Below, piece by piece: positions 8,406 to 17,295 of a stretch of DNA of 64,000 nucleotides (its first letter is position 1; every line of letters begins with the position of its first letter). Where the stretch lies: contig JBBSGI010000007.1 of the NCBI GenBank assembly GCA_038254365.1, forward strand, positions 25,690 to 89,689, read 5' to 3'. This DNA is from JAWWPG01 sp038254365. Its GTDB lineage: Bacteria > Actinomycetota > Actinomycetes > Propionibacteriales > Nocardioidaceae. The notes under the pieces are model-generated. The model searched no databases. It was not told where the DNA came from and saw only the letters and a list, made by a program, of their open reading frames with translations. Position numbers and translations under genes: made by a program.

Positions 8406-11400
8406 TCAGGTTCCCCGCGCCGGGAGGCACCGGGAGCCGCGGGGTGTCGCGACCACGTGGAGCTGGACCGGGCACCGGGCCCGGAGCTCGCTGAGGTGGC
8501 TCACCAAACCGACGCTGCGCCCACCGGAGCGCAAGGCGTCGAGCTCGTCGAGCACCTCGTCTCGGGTGTCATCGTCGAGACTGCCGAACCCCTCGTCGAC
8601 GAAGAGCGTCGAGAGCTCGGCGCCGCCGGCTTCGGCCGTCACCACGTCGGCGAGACCGAGCGCGAGACTGAGGCTCACGTAGAATGTCTCACCGCCGGAC
8701 AGGGTGGCCGGGTCTCTGCCTTGGTCGGTATGGGTGTCCCTCACCAGCAGACCGAGGCCTCCTCGGGTGTCACCGGCACCGCGAACCATCGTGTGCTCAA
8801 GCTGGTACCGACCGCCGCCGATGGCGTCCAGCCGACCGTTGGCGGCCGCGACGACCTGGGAGAGCCGAGCGGCCAGCACGTAGTGGGACAGCGCCGTGCG
8901 GGTCGCGTTGTCCGTCGAGGAGCCGGCGCAGAGACCGGCGACCTCGTCGGCCAGCTCGCGGGCCTCCCGGAGAGGCACCAGCGCATCGAGCACAACGTCC
9001 AGCTCGTCGAGCAGGTCCTCTAGCCGAGCCTGGCGACGCTCCACCGCCGACGCGAGGTCGGTGGCTGCGGCGGCTGCGGACTCGGCAGTCTCGGCGCGGG
9101 TCTCGAGTGCGACCAGGTCGGGCGCCGCCTCGCCCGCGGCGGCGACCAGCACGGGGTCGGCGAGAACTCGCGACCACGTGGACAGCTCGAAATCGTGATT
9201 GCGCGCCAACCCTTCCTCAGCGGCGATCTCCGCCGGGCTCAGGTAGGCGGCGACCACGTCGGCGACGCTGTCGAGCTCCGACGGCTCCAACGCCACAGCC
9301 AGCCGCCGCTCAGCCTGTCTGCGCGCGCGCCGGGTCTCGTCGCGCGCGCGCAGCGTCGACTCGAGGGCTCGGATGTGCGTGGCCTGGTCGCTGGTAGCTG
9401 CGACGGCGTCCGGCAGAGCATCGGCCCCGCCGATCTCGTCGGCGAGCCTCTCGTGCTGACTGTCCAGCCGGTCCCGCCAAGCCGCGATACGCGCGTCAGC
9501 GCACGCGACCTCGTGACCGGCCGCATCGAGGACCTGACGTTGCGAGGCTACCGCGCGCTCGAGGTTGTCGAGCTCCGCGGCCAGGCCGGCCTGGTCGGTG
9601 GCCGCCAGCTTCGCCTCGCGTGCCTCGTCGACCGCCCGGTCGAGCTGCGCCGTCGCGGACTCGACGTCGAGCCCGCCCGACCTGACGAGTGCGTCGCTGC
9701 GGGCAGCCAAGATCTCGGCGCGCTCCGCCTCGAGGCGGGCCAGGTTCTCGCGCAGGTGGTCGACCGTGCGCAGCAGCTCGGTCTCCTGGTCTGAGCTCAC
9801 CTGGGGACCTGCCGGCATCGCGGGTGCCGGATGGCTGACGCTCCCGCAGACCGGGCACGGGTCACCGTCGGTCAACATCCCGGCGAGCTCCGTCGCCATC
9901 CCGGCCAACCGGTGCTCGCGTGCCTGGAGCCATGCCTCGGCCGCCTCGGCGGCTGACTCGCGAGCCAGCAAGAGCCTCGTCGACAACCCCGCGGCGGCTT
10001 TGTCGAGCCCGACAATCTCGTCAGCCGCGGCGAGCGCCACCGTCGCCTGCCGTTGGCGCTGGTTGGCGCCCAGTCCGCGGCGTACGGTCGCGGCGACCTG
10101 CTCAAGTTCCGCACGCAGCTCGGCGACCCGCCCGGGCGCGCGCGCCAGGCCGGCCTGGAGCTGGCGCATCGAGGCGACGATGCCGAGTCTGCCCTCGACC
10201 TCCGCGGCGATCCGTCCGGCGAGCTCGTCGCACTCCCGCGCCAGCTCCTCGAGCGAGTCGAGCCGGGACAGCCGCCGGACCAGCAGGTCGAGAGCTCGGG
10301 CAACGGTGGCGGCTGCGGGCCGGTCGCAGAGATGCAGTCCGGGGATCCGCGCGCAAGGCCGCAGTGCCGAGGCGACGGCGGCCTCGGCCGCCTCGTGGGC
10401 CTGCTGACACTCTTGCTCGATGACGACGAGCGGCTGCAGAGCCGCGGCTGCACGCGCGCGACGCAAGCGATCCTCCCGGTCGGCCGTCGCCTCAGGCATG
10501 GCGAGCAGCGCGGTGTGCCGGCGCCGCGCCTCTCGGTGGCGCTCTCGACGCTCGGCCAGCGTGCGGGCCTCGTCGAGGGCATGCCGGGCCTGCTTGGCGA
10601 GCGTCGCGGTGCGCGTGGTGTGGTCGCGGACCTGGCGCAGCTCGGCGCCGGCGCAGTCCACCGCCTTCCGCACCAGCAGGCGCAGGTCGGGACCGTCAAC
10701 GGCCAGCTCGTCCGGACCCAGCCGGAGCCCAGGCGTGGCCGGCGAGCAGGCTTCGTGCACCCGGGCCACCAGCCGGACCACCTGCTCCTCGTGCTCGCGA
10801 CAGCGTCGGGCCTGCAGGCGGCGGTGGTCGACCAGCCAGCGCTCGACGGCCTGGAAACGTTGAGTGCCGAACAGCGTCTCGAGGATGTGCTGACGCTCGC
10901 GGGCCCCGGCCCGGAGGAAGGCCTGGAAGTCACCTTGCGGAAGCATCACGACCTGGCAGAACTGGTCACGGTTGAGGCCCAGCAGCCCGGAGACGAAGTG
11001 ACCGACCTCGTCGGCGCGGGTCGACCGCGCCACCCAGACGCCCTCGACCAGCTCCTCGGCGGTGGCGCGGGCCTTCTCGTCCACCCGACCGGACTTGGCT
11101 CGCCGCGACGGCCGAGACCATGCGGGGTGCCGGGTCAGCCGGAGCCGCCGGCCCGCAAGCGTGAGATCGAGGACCACCCGCGGCGCGACGTCCGGTCCCG
11201 CATGGTGGCTCCGGTAGGACTTGGCCTTGTCGCGCACACCGGGGACCTGACCGAACAACCCGAAGCAGATCGCGTCCAGAATGCTGGTCTTGCCCGCACC
11301 GGTGTGACCGGTCAGCAGGAAGACGCCGGCTGCGTTGAGTGGGTCAAAGTCCACGACCTGGGTGTCCGAGAAGGGACCGAACGCCGTCATCTCGAGACGG

Positions 11401-11411
11401 TGGACCCTCAT
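8406..11411 (-). CDS. sbcC: Exonuclease SbcC, SMC-like ATPase subunit
   Basis: The 1001-residue product forms with SbcD the Mre11-Rad50-type nuclease that opens hairpins and processes blocked DNA ends. The Walker A motif GHTGAGKTS sits near residue 36. Two long Ala/Arg/Glu-rich coiled-coil arms flank a zinc hook CPVC at about residues 518-521. The ABC signature LSGGETFYVSLSLAL and the Walker B stretch LFVDEGFGSLD lie near the C-terminus. Its ATG overlaps the sbcD stop (ATGA), giving tight coupling. Length is normal for the actinobacterial family. Confidence 0.95.
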   Translation of the reverse strand: MRVHRLEMTAFGPFSDTQVVDFDPLNAAGVFLLTGHTGAGKTSILDAICFGLFGQVPGVRDKAKSYRSHHAGPDVAPRVVLDLTLAGRRLRLTRHPAWSRPSRRAKSGRVDEKARATAEELVEGVWVARSTRADEVGHFVSGLLGLNRDQFCQVVMLPQGDFQAFLRAGARERQHILETLFGTQRFQAVERWLVDHRRLQARRCREHEEQVVRLVARVHEACSPATPGLRLGPDELAVDGPDLRLLVRKAVDCAGAELRQVRDHTTRTATLAKQARHALDEARTLAERRERHREARRRHTALLAMPEATADREDRLRRARAAAALQPLVVIEQECQQAHEAAEAAVASALRPCARIPGLHLCDRPAAATVARALDLLVRRLSRLDSLEELARECDELAGRIAAEVEGRLGIVASMRQLQAGLARAPGRVAELRAELEQVAATVRRGLGANQRQRQATVALAAADEIVGLDKAAAGLSTRLLLARESAAEAAEAWLQAREHRLAGMATELAGMLTDGDPCPVCGSVSHPAPAMPAGPQVSSDQETELLRTVDHLRENLARLEAERAEILAARSDALVRSGGLDVESATAQLDRAVDEAREAKLAATDQAGLAAELDNLERAVASQRQVLDAAGHEVACADARIAAWRDRLDSQHERLADEIGGADALPDAVAATSDQATHIRALESTLRARDETRRARRQAERRLAVALEPSELDSVADVVAAYLSPAEIAAEEGLARNHDFELSTWSRVLADPVLVAAAGEAAPDLVALETRAETAESAAAAATDLASAVERRQARLEDLLDELDVVLDALVPLREARELADEVAGLCAGSSTDNATRTALSHYVLAARLSQVVAAANGRLDAIGGGRYQLEHTMVRGAGDTRGGLGLLVRDTHTDQGRDPATLSGGETFYVSLSLALGLADVVTAEAGGAELSTLFVDEGFGSLDDDTRDEVLDELDALRSGGRSVGLVSHLSELRARCPVQLHVVATPRGSRCLPARGT

Positions 11412-12562
11412 GAGGCGGCGTCCTCGGACACCCGGCAGGCGTCGCAGGCGGCCTGCAGCAACTCGGCCTCGGCCCCGGTGACCGGTCGACCGGCGACGTC
11501 GAGGAAGAAGTCCGCAACGATCTCGGCGTCGGGGCGCCCGACGACGGTCCGTCGAGCCTCGGCCGCCTGCTGGTGCTGACCGGCGGCCGGCGCGAAGGAA
11601 AGCACTAGGGTGTGGGGGAACCGCTGTTGGATCCGCTCCATGGCTCGCTTCGGCCGCTGCGCATCGGTGACGGTCGCCTGGATCCAGGCCTGCTCGACGC
11701 CGGCCAGGGCAGGCGTCCGCAGCAGGTCGTCGAGCGTCCCGGAGATGACCGCCAGGGGGCGCGGTACGGGCGCCTCGACGAACTCCACCGCGGCCAGCCC
11801 CTGGCCGCCGAGCTCCACCAGCCAGCTGCCCTTCACCTGGCTGCGCTCGGAGAAGGAGTAGGCCAGGGGTGACCCGCTGTAGCGGACTCCGGCGGCCAGC
11901 GTGTGGCGCCCGTGCAAGTGACCGAGCGCCGCGTAGTCGACACCGGTGAACGTCTCGACGGCGACGCTCTGGACGCCACCCACGCTGATGTCCCGCTCAC
12001 TCTCGCTCGGCCGCCCACCGGTCACGAAGGCGTGGGCCAGCACCACGGACCGGGTGCGCGTCGGCCTGGTCGCCAGGTCGGAGCGGACCCGGCGCATGGC
12101 CTCGTCGAGGGCCGCCTGGTGGCTGCGGCGCTCGAGGGACCAGTCCACCGCGAGCAGGTCCGGCTCGAGGTAGGGGATCCCGTAGAACGCGACCTCGCCC
12201 CCGTCGTCGGGGATGACGACGGGGGTGCCGACCGACCCGGGATCCGTCCGCAGGTGCACACCGGCCTCGTCGACCAGCTCGGCGGCGAAGCCGAGCCGGG
12301 GGGCGGAGTCGTGGTTGCCGCTGGTCATCACGACCCGCAGCCCGGCGCCGACGAGGCGGCGCAGCGCCGAGCTGGCGAGGGCGACCGCGTCGACCGGAGC
12401 CAACGCGCGGTCGAAGATGTCGCCGCTGACCACGACGACATCGACCCGCTCGGCCACGGCGGTCTCGACCAGGTGGTCGATGAACGTCGCCTGAGCGTCG
12501 AGCAGCCCCACCCGGTGGAACGACCGGCCGAGATGCCAGTCAGACGTGTGCAGCACCCGCAT
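11408..12562 (-). CDS. sbcD: Exonuclease SbcD, Mre11-type nuclease subunit
   Basis: This 384-residue metallophosphoesterase carries the catalytic motifs in order: HTSDWHLG near the N-terminus, SGDIFDRA, and TSGNHDS. It is the nuclease partner of SbcC, whose gene overlaps it by 4 nt. The start is placed at ATG 12562 (MRVLHTSD), as in homologues. A TACCTT hexamer 7 nt upstream suggests a leaderless transcript and argues against the codon at 12607, which would add 15 residues. Confidence 0.95.
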   Translation of the reverse strand: MRVLHTSDWHLGRSFHRVGLLDAQATFIDHLVETAVAERVDVVVVSGDIFDRALAPVDAVALASSALRRLVGAGLRVVMTSGNHDSAPRLGFAAELVDEAGVHLRTDPGSVGTPVVIPDDGGEVAFYGIPYLEPDLLAVDWSLERRSHQAALDEAMRRVRSDLATRPTRTRSVVLAHAFVTGGRPSESERDISVGGVQSVAVETFTGVDYAALGHLHGRHTLAAGVRYSGSPLAYSFSERSQVKGSWLVELGGQGLAAVEFVEAPVPRPLAVISGTLDDLLRTPALAGVEQAWIQATVTDAQRPKRAMERIQQRFPHTLVLSFAPAAGQHQQAAEARRTVVGRPDAEIVADFFLDVAGRPVTGAEAELLQAACDACRVSEDAAS

Positions 12563-12569
12563 GCTTGTC

Positions 12570-12575
12570 AAGGTA
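12570..12575 (-). promoter_or_regulatory. Probable -10 element for the sbcD-sbcC operon
   Basis: On the minus strand the hexamer reads TACCTT, 7 nt before ATG 12562, with no Shine-Dalgarno sequence. Confidence 0.5.
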
Positions 12576-12625
12576 CGAGCAGCGACCGACAGTTGGGTGC
12601 CGCACACGCCGGGGCGGCGGGGGCG

Positions 12626-13474
12626 CTAGCCGGCCGAGATCCGTTCCGGGTGGCTGTAGACGACGAACCGCGAGTCCCGGGCGAAGCCGCAGACGGTGAC
12701 ACCGGCCCGCTCGGCCAGCCGGACGGCGAGGCTGGACGGCCCGCCGACGCCGAGGACGACGCAGAGCCGTCCCGCCACGGCCTTCGAGATGATGTCGAAG
12801 CCGATCCGCCCGCTCACGCAGAGCACCGACTGCTCGCCGTACGACGTGGCGCCGAGCAGGCGGGCACCGAGCACCTTGTCCACCGCGTTGTGCCGACCGA
12901 TGTCCTCCCGAACCACCCGCAGGTCTCCGGCGAAGTCGAAGACTCCGGCCGCATGGACCGCGCCCGTCTTGGCGAACATCGGCTGCGCCGCGCGGAGCGC
13001 GTCCGGCATCGCATGGAGCACCGCCGCATCGACCCGGCCGGCGAGCTCGAGCGGCGGGGAGTCCGGGGCGAAGACGTCGTCCAGGCTCTGTGTCCCGCAC
13101 ACGCCGCAGGCCGAGGACACCGTGGTGAACCTGGCCGCGGGGCGACGACTCGGGGCGTGCTCGAGCTCGATGCTGACGACGTTGTACTGCTGGTCCCGGC
13201 TCAACGTCGTGTCGAGACAGTAGGTGATCGTGCGGGGACGCTCGCCGGTCGCGACCAGGCCCTCGCTCAGCAAGAAGCCCGCGGCGAGCTCGAAGTCCGC
13301 CCCCGGGGTGCGCATCGTTACCGCCAGACGGCCCGGTGGCTCGCCCGGCCACCCGACTCGGAGCTCCATCGGCTCCTCGGTGATCAGGCGGTCCGGCCGA
13401 CGCCGCCGGTCTCCGGCCACGACCTCGTGAACCACACGTGCCGTGCTCGGCCCGGGGCGTGTCGCGTCGCTCAC
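12626..13474 (-). CDS. fdhD: FdhD, sulfur carrier required for formate dehydrogenase
   Basis: The 282-residue product belongs to the FdhD family, which relays sulfur from a cysteine desulfurase to the molybdenum cofactor of formate dehydrogenases. The essential cysteine pair is seen as SACGVCGTQ at about residue 121, and the C-terminal half has the conserved VREDIGRHNAVDK segment. It is monocistronic here; no formate dehydrogenase subunit lies in the window, so its client must be elsewhere. GTG 13474 is preceded at 6 nt by TAGCCT, consistent with a leaderless mRNA. Confidence 0.93.
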   Translation of the reverse strand: MSDATRPGPSTARVVHEVVAGDRRRRPDRLITEEPMELRVGWPGEPPGRLAVTMRTPGADFELAAGFLLSEGLVATGERPRTITYCLDTTLSRDQQYNVVSIELEHAPSRRPAARFTTVSSACGVCGTQSLDDVFAPDSPPLELAGRVDAAVLHAMPDALRAAQPMFAKTGAVHAAGVFDFAGDLRVVREDIGRHNAVDKVLGARLLGATSYGEQSVLCVSGRIGFDIISKAVAGRLCVVLGVGGPSSLAVRLAERAGVTVCGFARDSRFVVYSHPERISAG

Positions 13475-13480
13475 TCCCGC

Positions 13481-13486
13481 AGGCTA
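13481..13486 (-). promoter_or_regulatory. Probable -10 element for leaderless fdhD
   Basis: On the minus strand the hexamer reads TAGCCT with exactly 6 nt to GTG 13474. Confidence 0.5.
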
Positions 13487-13552
13487 CCGCTCACTGCGGA
13501 GCGCTCCGGGCGGGTCGCGCGACCGCAGCGGGTTGGTAGATTGGCCTCCACG

Positions 13553-14437
13553 ATGCATGACACGACCGAGGGGACCGAGACGCCGAGCCGCCCCCGTCGC
13601 CTGAGGCGCTACACCCGACCGCTGCGTGGCAGCCTGACGGTGGCGGCGGCCCTCGGCGTGACCTTCGTCGGGTACACCTGGCTGGTCATCAACTGGGGCC
13701 CGTTCATCCGGCTCGACGACCTCCTGGACCGGAACTACCACGTGCAGTCGTTGTGGCCCGTTCTCGTCAAGGTCGACCGCGTCGGCCAGCGCGCGGTCTG
13801 TCTTCCGATCCTGGCGGTCGTGGTGGCCGCCACCGCCTGGCGCCACCGGTCGTGGCGCCCCGCGTTGCTTGCCGGAATCGCGGTCTTCTGCGTCAACCTG
13901 CTGGTGCTGATCGCCAAGGTGGCGATGACCCGCGGCCGACCGGTGTCGGGCCGCGGGTTCTTCTCCGGGGGGGACATGTACCCCAGCGGACACACGGCCA
14001 ACGTCCTCGTCGTGTACGGCCTCTGTTTCCATCTCATCACCCACTACGGACAGGTGTCCGCTCGGACCAAGCGCCTGCTGCTGCGGGCCGTGTGTGTGCT
14101 TTCGGTGGTGATGTTCGCGACTTCCCTGACCTTGCGCTGGCACTGGTTTAGCGACCTGGTCGGCGGGTTCATGGTAGGCGGCGCCGTGCTCGCCCTCACG
14201 GTGGGAATCGACGCGGCACTGCCGTTCCGGTCCCCAAGACTGGTGGTGCTCCCGGCCGCCGTACAGCCGGCCGCCCCGCCGTCGCGGGATCCAGTTTCTC
14301 GGTCGCCGACCATCCCTGAGGTGGCCCAGGTTGGCAGCCGGTCGGGGCCGGCGGCCCAGGCGCGGGATCCGGTCAGCTTCCGGAGAACGCCTTCCGGCTC
14401 GCGCGCAGCCGCCGCAGATCGTCGATCCCGTCGCTGA
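13553..14437 (+). CDS. PAP2-family membrane phosphatase
   Basis: The 294-residue protein has several hydrophobic segments and the three phosphatase motifs of the PAP2 superfamily: KVAMTRGRP, YPSGHTAN and LRWHWFSDLVGG. It probably dephosphorylates a lipid phosphate such as undecaprenyl diphosphate or phosphatidate at the outer face of the membrane, but the substrate cannot be read from sequence. ATG 13553 is chosen because the family region starts soon after and TAGATT lies 10 nt upstream. The last 60 or so residues are low-complexity and run into an antisense aminopeptidase remnant, so the natural C-terminus may once have been shorter. Confidence 0.85.
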   Translation: MHDTTEGTETPSRPRRLRRYTRPLRGSLTVAAALGVTFVGYTWLVINWGPFIRLDDLLDRNYHVQSLWPVLVKVDRVGQRAVCLPILAVVVAATAWRHRSWRPALLAGIAVFCVNLLVLIAKVAMTRGRPVSGRGFFSGGDMYPSGHTANVLVVYGLCFHLITHYGQVSARTKRLLLRAVCVLSVVMFATSLTLRWHWFSDLVGGFMVGGAVLALTVGIDAALPFRSPRLVVLPAAVQPAAPPSRDPVSRSPTIPEVAQVGSRSGPAAQARDPVSFRRTPSGSRAAAADRRSRR

Positions 14438-14655
14438 TCGCCCGTCGTACGAAGTGATCCACGTCCGCCTGCCCGAGGACGTCGTCGGCGAGCTCCAAGA
14501 TCTCGTCGGTAGCGGCGAAGCGCTGCACCGCGGGGCGGCCAGCGCTCCTTGTGAGGAGGGGTGGCGCGCCTGTCGAGGTCGAGTGCTATCTCGTAGCGCT
14601 TGACCTGAAGAGAGGCGGCGCGCCTGCGAGATTCGTCGACTGTCAGGTTCACCAT
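14373..14655 (-). pseudogene. Aminopeptidase N (M1) remnant: N-terminal scrap joined to a possible C-terminal scrap
   Basis: The first 28 codons after ATG 14655 read NLTVDESRRRAASLQVKRYE, closely resembling the first residues of actinobacterial PepN. That frame then loses resemblance. From about 14545 downward a different frame reads RFAATDEILELADDV and later HFVRRAISDGIDDLRRL, ending at TGA 14373. This could be the C-terminal tail of the same protein. A full PepN is about 850 residues, so nearly all of the gene, including the zinc site, would be missing. The N-terminal match is convincing; that the second part is the PepN tail is inferred. Confidence 0.5.
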
Positions 14656-14678
14656 GAGGCGGAGCCGAACTTGGCCAC

Positions 14679-14684
14679 TAGTCT
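14679..14684 (+). promoter_or_regulatory. Probable -10 element for the leaderless DUF2127 gene
   Basis: TAGTCT lies exactly 6 nt before GTG 14691, with no Shine-Dalgarno sequence. Confidence 0.5.
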
Positions 14685-14690
14685 GCGCAG

Positions 14691-15452
14691 GTGGACTGGA
14701 ACCTCAACGCCTGCGGGCGTAGCGGGCACGAGACCTACGCACCGGACGAGGTCGTGCTGCGCGAGCGGCTCCGGGTAGACACTCCGGCGGGGGAGGCTTG
14801 GCGCTGCCTGCGGTGCGCGACCTATGTGTTAGGCCCGGCGAAGGGGGCCGGTCCGGCCGACGACGCACCCGAGGTGCCCAGGGGACGGCTGCTGCGGGAC
14901 CGGCGGATCATGCGGCTGCTCGCCGCGGAGCGGGTGCTGCGTGGGCTGGGGTTGGTCGCTCTCGCGGTCCTCGTGTTCCTGTTTCGGAACACGCGACGGA
15001 CCCTGCATCAGTCGTTCGACAGGGACCTCCCGTTGCTCCGGCCGTTGGCCGACCAGGTCGGCTGGGATGTCGACGACTCGAAGGTGGTGCAGAGCGTCAA
15101 CACCGCCTTCTCGCTGTCCCCGACGACGCTCGTCTGGATCGCGATCGGGCTGCTCGCGTATGCGGCAGTCCAGTTCGTCGAAGGGGCCGGACTCTGGCTG
15201 ATGAAGCGGTGGGGCGAGTACTTTGCAGTGATCGCCACCAGCATCTTCCTGCCCGTCGAGATCTACGAGCTCACTGAACGGGTGACCGCGCTTCGTGTCG
15301 TTCTGCTGCTGATCAACGTCGCCGCCGTCGGGTGGCTGATCTGGTCGAAGCGACTCTTCGGGGTGCGGGGCGGAGGAGAGGCCTTCCATGCCGAACATCA
15401 CGCCGAGAGCCTGCTCACCGTCGAACGAGCCGCAGTCGCGAACGAGTCCTGA
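14691..15452 (+). CDS. DUF2127-type integral membrane protein
   Basis: This 253-residue protein starts with a short cytosolic part containing CLRCATYVLG, then about four transmembrane segments (for example GLGLVALAVLVFLF and LVWIAIGLLAYAAVQFVEG). The core GAGLWLMKRWGEYFAVIATS is typical of DUF2127 proteins, whose function is unknown. The cysteines near the N-terminus (CGRSGHE and CLRC) could bind a metal, but this is speculative. GTG 14691 has TAGTCT at the leaderless distance. Confidence 0.75.
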   Translation: MDWNLNACGRSGHETYAPDEVVLRERLRVDTPAGEAWRCLRCATYVLGPAKGAGPADDAPEVPRGRLLRDRRIMRLLAAERVLRGLGLVALAVLVFLFRNTRRTLHQSFDRDLPLLRPLADQVGWDVDDSKVVQSVNTAFSLSPTTLVWIAIGLLAYAAVQFVEGAGLWLMKRWGEYFAVIATSIFLPVEIYELTERVTALRVVLLLINVAAVGWLIWSKRLFGVRGGGEAFHAEHHAESLLTVERAAVANES

Positions 15453-15468
15453 GCCGCACCCGGCTGGC

Positions 15469-15474
15469 TAGACT
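15469..15474 (+). promoter_or_regulatory. Probable -10 element for the leaderless GNAT gene
   Basis: TAGACT lies exactly 6 nt before ATG 15481, so the first transcribed base would be the A of the start codon. Confidence 0.5.
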
Positions 15475-15480
15475 GCGACG

Positions 15481-16140
15481 ATGCCCGACGAGCCGTCGCC
15501 ATACTGGCCACCGTCCGGGCTGGTGCTGACGATCGGCGAGCTGATTCTCCGCCCCGTGGCGGAGGCCGACCTGGACGAGCTCGCGGACTTGCTGCCGGCC
15601 GATCTCGAGATGAACCCGCACACTCCGCGGCCGTTCGACCTGCCCGAGCCGCAGGCCCGCGGTGTCGCGTTGCGACAAGAGCGATGGAAGACGATGGGCT
15701 CATGGAACCCGGACTCCTGGGACCTCGGTTTCCTGGTGCGGTACGGCGACCGGCCGATCGGCATGCAGAGTCTCGAGGCGGAGGACTTCGCGGTGCTGCG
15801 CACCGTCGAGACTGCATCCTGGCTGGCGGTCGAGTTCCGTGGTCGCGGGTTCGGCAAGCTGGCGCGGACCGCCGTACTGGCACTTGCCTTCGACGGGCTG
15901 GGCGCCGAGGTCGCACTCACCGAAGCCTGGACGGACAACGCTGCCTCGCTGGGCGTCTCGCGGTCGATCGGATATCTCCCCAACGGCAGTGTCCGCCATC
16001 GCCGCGGAGATGCCGCGTCGGAGATGCCGCGTCTTCGGCTCGACCGGTCCCAATGGCGATCGGTGCCGCGGCCGCAGGTCGCGATCGCCGGCCTCGACTC
16101 CTGTCTGGCCTGGTTCGGGGCCGCGTCGGGACATCGCTAG
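15481..16140 (+). CDS. GNAT-family N-acetyltransferase
   Basis: The 219-residue protein has the acetyl-CoA binding region of the GNAT fold in SWLAVEFRGRGFGKLARTAV at about residues 118-137, followed by ALTEAWTDNAASLGVSRSIGY. It resembles the RimJ/RimL-like class that acetylates protein N-termini or small amines. The substrate cannot be predicted. It begins 28 nt after the DUF2127 gene but has its own apparent promoter. Confidence 0.82.
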   Translation: MPDEPSPYWPPSGLVLTIGELILRPVAEADLDELADLLPADLEMNPHTPRPFDLPEPQARGVALRQERWKTMGSWNPDSWDLGFLVRYGDRPIGMQSLEAEDFAVLRTVETASWLAVEFRGRGFGKLARTAVLALAFDGLGAEVALTEAWTDNAASLGVSRSIGYLPNGSVRHRRGDAASEMPRLRLDRSQWRSVPRPQVAIAGLDSCLAWFGAASGHR

Positions 16141-16153
16141 CCGAGCGGGGAAC

Positions 16154-16605
16154 TCAGTCCAGGTCGACCTCGTCGAGCTCGCCTGTCGCGACGTCGAAGA
16201 CGAAGCCGCGTACGGCATCCCCATGCGGCACGTATGGCGACGCCCTGATTCGCCGGGCGGACTGCCTCACGTCGGCCTCGACGTCGGAGAATGCTTCGGC
16301 CGCCCATGCCGGCCGGATGCCGGTCTCGGCCTCGATGCCCTGACGGAACTCGTCGTCGGAGAAGGTCAGCATCCCGCAGTCCGTGTGATGAACGAGAACG
16401 ATCTCGTTCGTGCCAACAGCCGCTGGCTGATCGCGAGGGAACGCAGGACGTCCTCCGTCACGACGCCGCCGGCGTTGCGGATTACGTGGGCATCTCCTTC
16501 GTTGATGCCGAGAACCTGCCGAGCCGGAGGCAGGGGGAGCGGACCGACGAAGGACGCGGCATAGCTCTTGTTGGCGTCGATCAGCTCGTCGGTGACAGTC
16601 GTCAA
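16154..16605 (-). pseudogene. Beta-carbonic anhydrase, inactivated by deletion and frameshift
   Basis: Two adjacent frames together spell a beta-carbonic anhydrase close to mycobacterial Rv1284. The first (from ATG 16605) reads to SLAISQRLL. One missing G in the run near 16410 then shifts the frame, and the second frame gives HHTDCGMLTFSDDEFR and GFVFDVATGELDEV. In addition about 17 residues are missing between PPARQV and LGINEGD, precisely where the family has the zinc ligand and the Asp-Arg dyad (CxDxR). The protein could not be catalytic even if the frameshift were an error. Confidence 0.85.
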
Positions 16606-16626
16606 AGATCGCTCGGTGCTCGGCCC

Positions 16627-17199
16627 TCAGGAATGAGCTGGGGGCGTCTCTGCGTCCAGGGCTCGGTGCAGCTCATCGTAGGTCCGCTGGATCTCGCCAG
16701 GCTCGCTGCTGAGCAGGACTGTGGTGACCCGAGCCCGGAGGACCTCCAACAGCGCGTCGTACATGTCATTCCATGCGCGCTCGCCGCCCTGCTGGTGCAC
16801 CTCGTCGTGCATCTGGCGCAGCCAGTCGTCCGCCGTCGTACGGCCGCGCTCCGCGAACCTCGTCAGCGCCCGCCTTCTCGTGTCCATCAGTACCAGGTGA
16901 CAGAACACGGCAGGAGCATCCCGGGCGACGGCCTCGAACCTCTCGAGCTCGGCCACCCGGCCCACGTACTGAGGGATGATCACGTCCCGTCCCGACTCGA
17001 GATGGGTTCGCGCGATGCCGAGGGCGAGCGTGCGAGCCCGGCCGACGGCCTCGCTGGGCGGGCTGCTGCCGTCACCTACGTCTCGGGCCAGTCGGTCGAT
17101 GTCAAGGTCGAGCGTCTCGGGATGCTGGTCGGCGTACTTGGCGGCCAGCGTCGACTTGCCGATGCCCGGCGGTCCGTTGAGCACGATGAGCCGGGGCAC
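16627..17199 (-). CDS. P-loop kinase-like ATPase
   Basis: The 190-residue protein opens with LIVLNGPPGIGKSTLA, a Walker A loop right at the N-terminus, and continues with DLDIDRLARD and RDVIIPQYVG. This is the layout of small nucleoside-kinase-like or zeta-toxin-like P-loop proteins; the phosphate acceptor is unknown. No antitoxin-like partner gene is next to it. GTG 17199 is chosen because the P-loop follows directly, as in relatives, and TACACT lies 6 nt upstream. Confidence 0.75.
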   Translation of the reverse strand: MPRLIVLNGPPGIGKSTLAAKYADQHPETLDLDIDRLARDVGDGSSPPSEAVGRARTLALGIARTHLESGRDVIIPQYVGRVAELERFEAVARDAPAVFCHLVLMDTRRRALTRFAERGRTTADDWLRQMHDEVHQQGGERAWNDMYDALLEVLRARVTTVLLSSEPGEIQRTYDELHRALDAETPPAHS

Positions 17200-17205
17200 T
17201 CGCCG

Positions 17206-17211
17206 AGTGTA
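17206..17211 (-). promoter_or_regulatory. Probable -10 element for the leaderless P-loop kinase gene
   Basis: On the minus strand the hexamer reads TACACT, exactly 6 nt before GTG 17199. Confidence 0.5.
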
Positions 17212-17295
17212 AAGACCCCCCGCCAGACCGAACGGCTGGAGGTTAGGACCCCGTGGCGCGGTTGATGTTCGCGCCCATCCAGCAGAAACTGGGAC

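Noticed and set aside
11903..13552. Long open frame on the plus strand leading into the PAP2 phosphatase gene.
   Set aside because: It is antisense to sbcD and fdhD, which have clear family motifs. High GC leaves long open frames opposite real genes. Only the part from ATG 13553 has PAP2 features.
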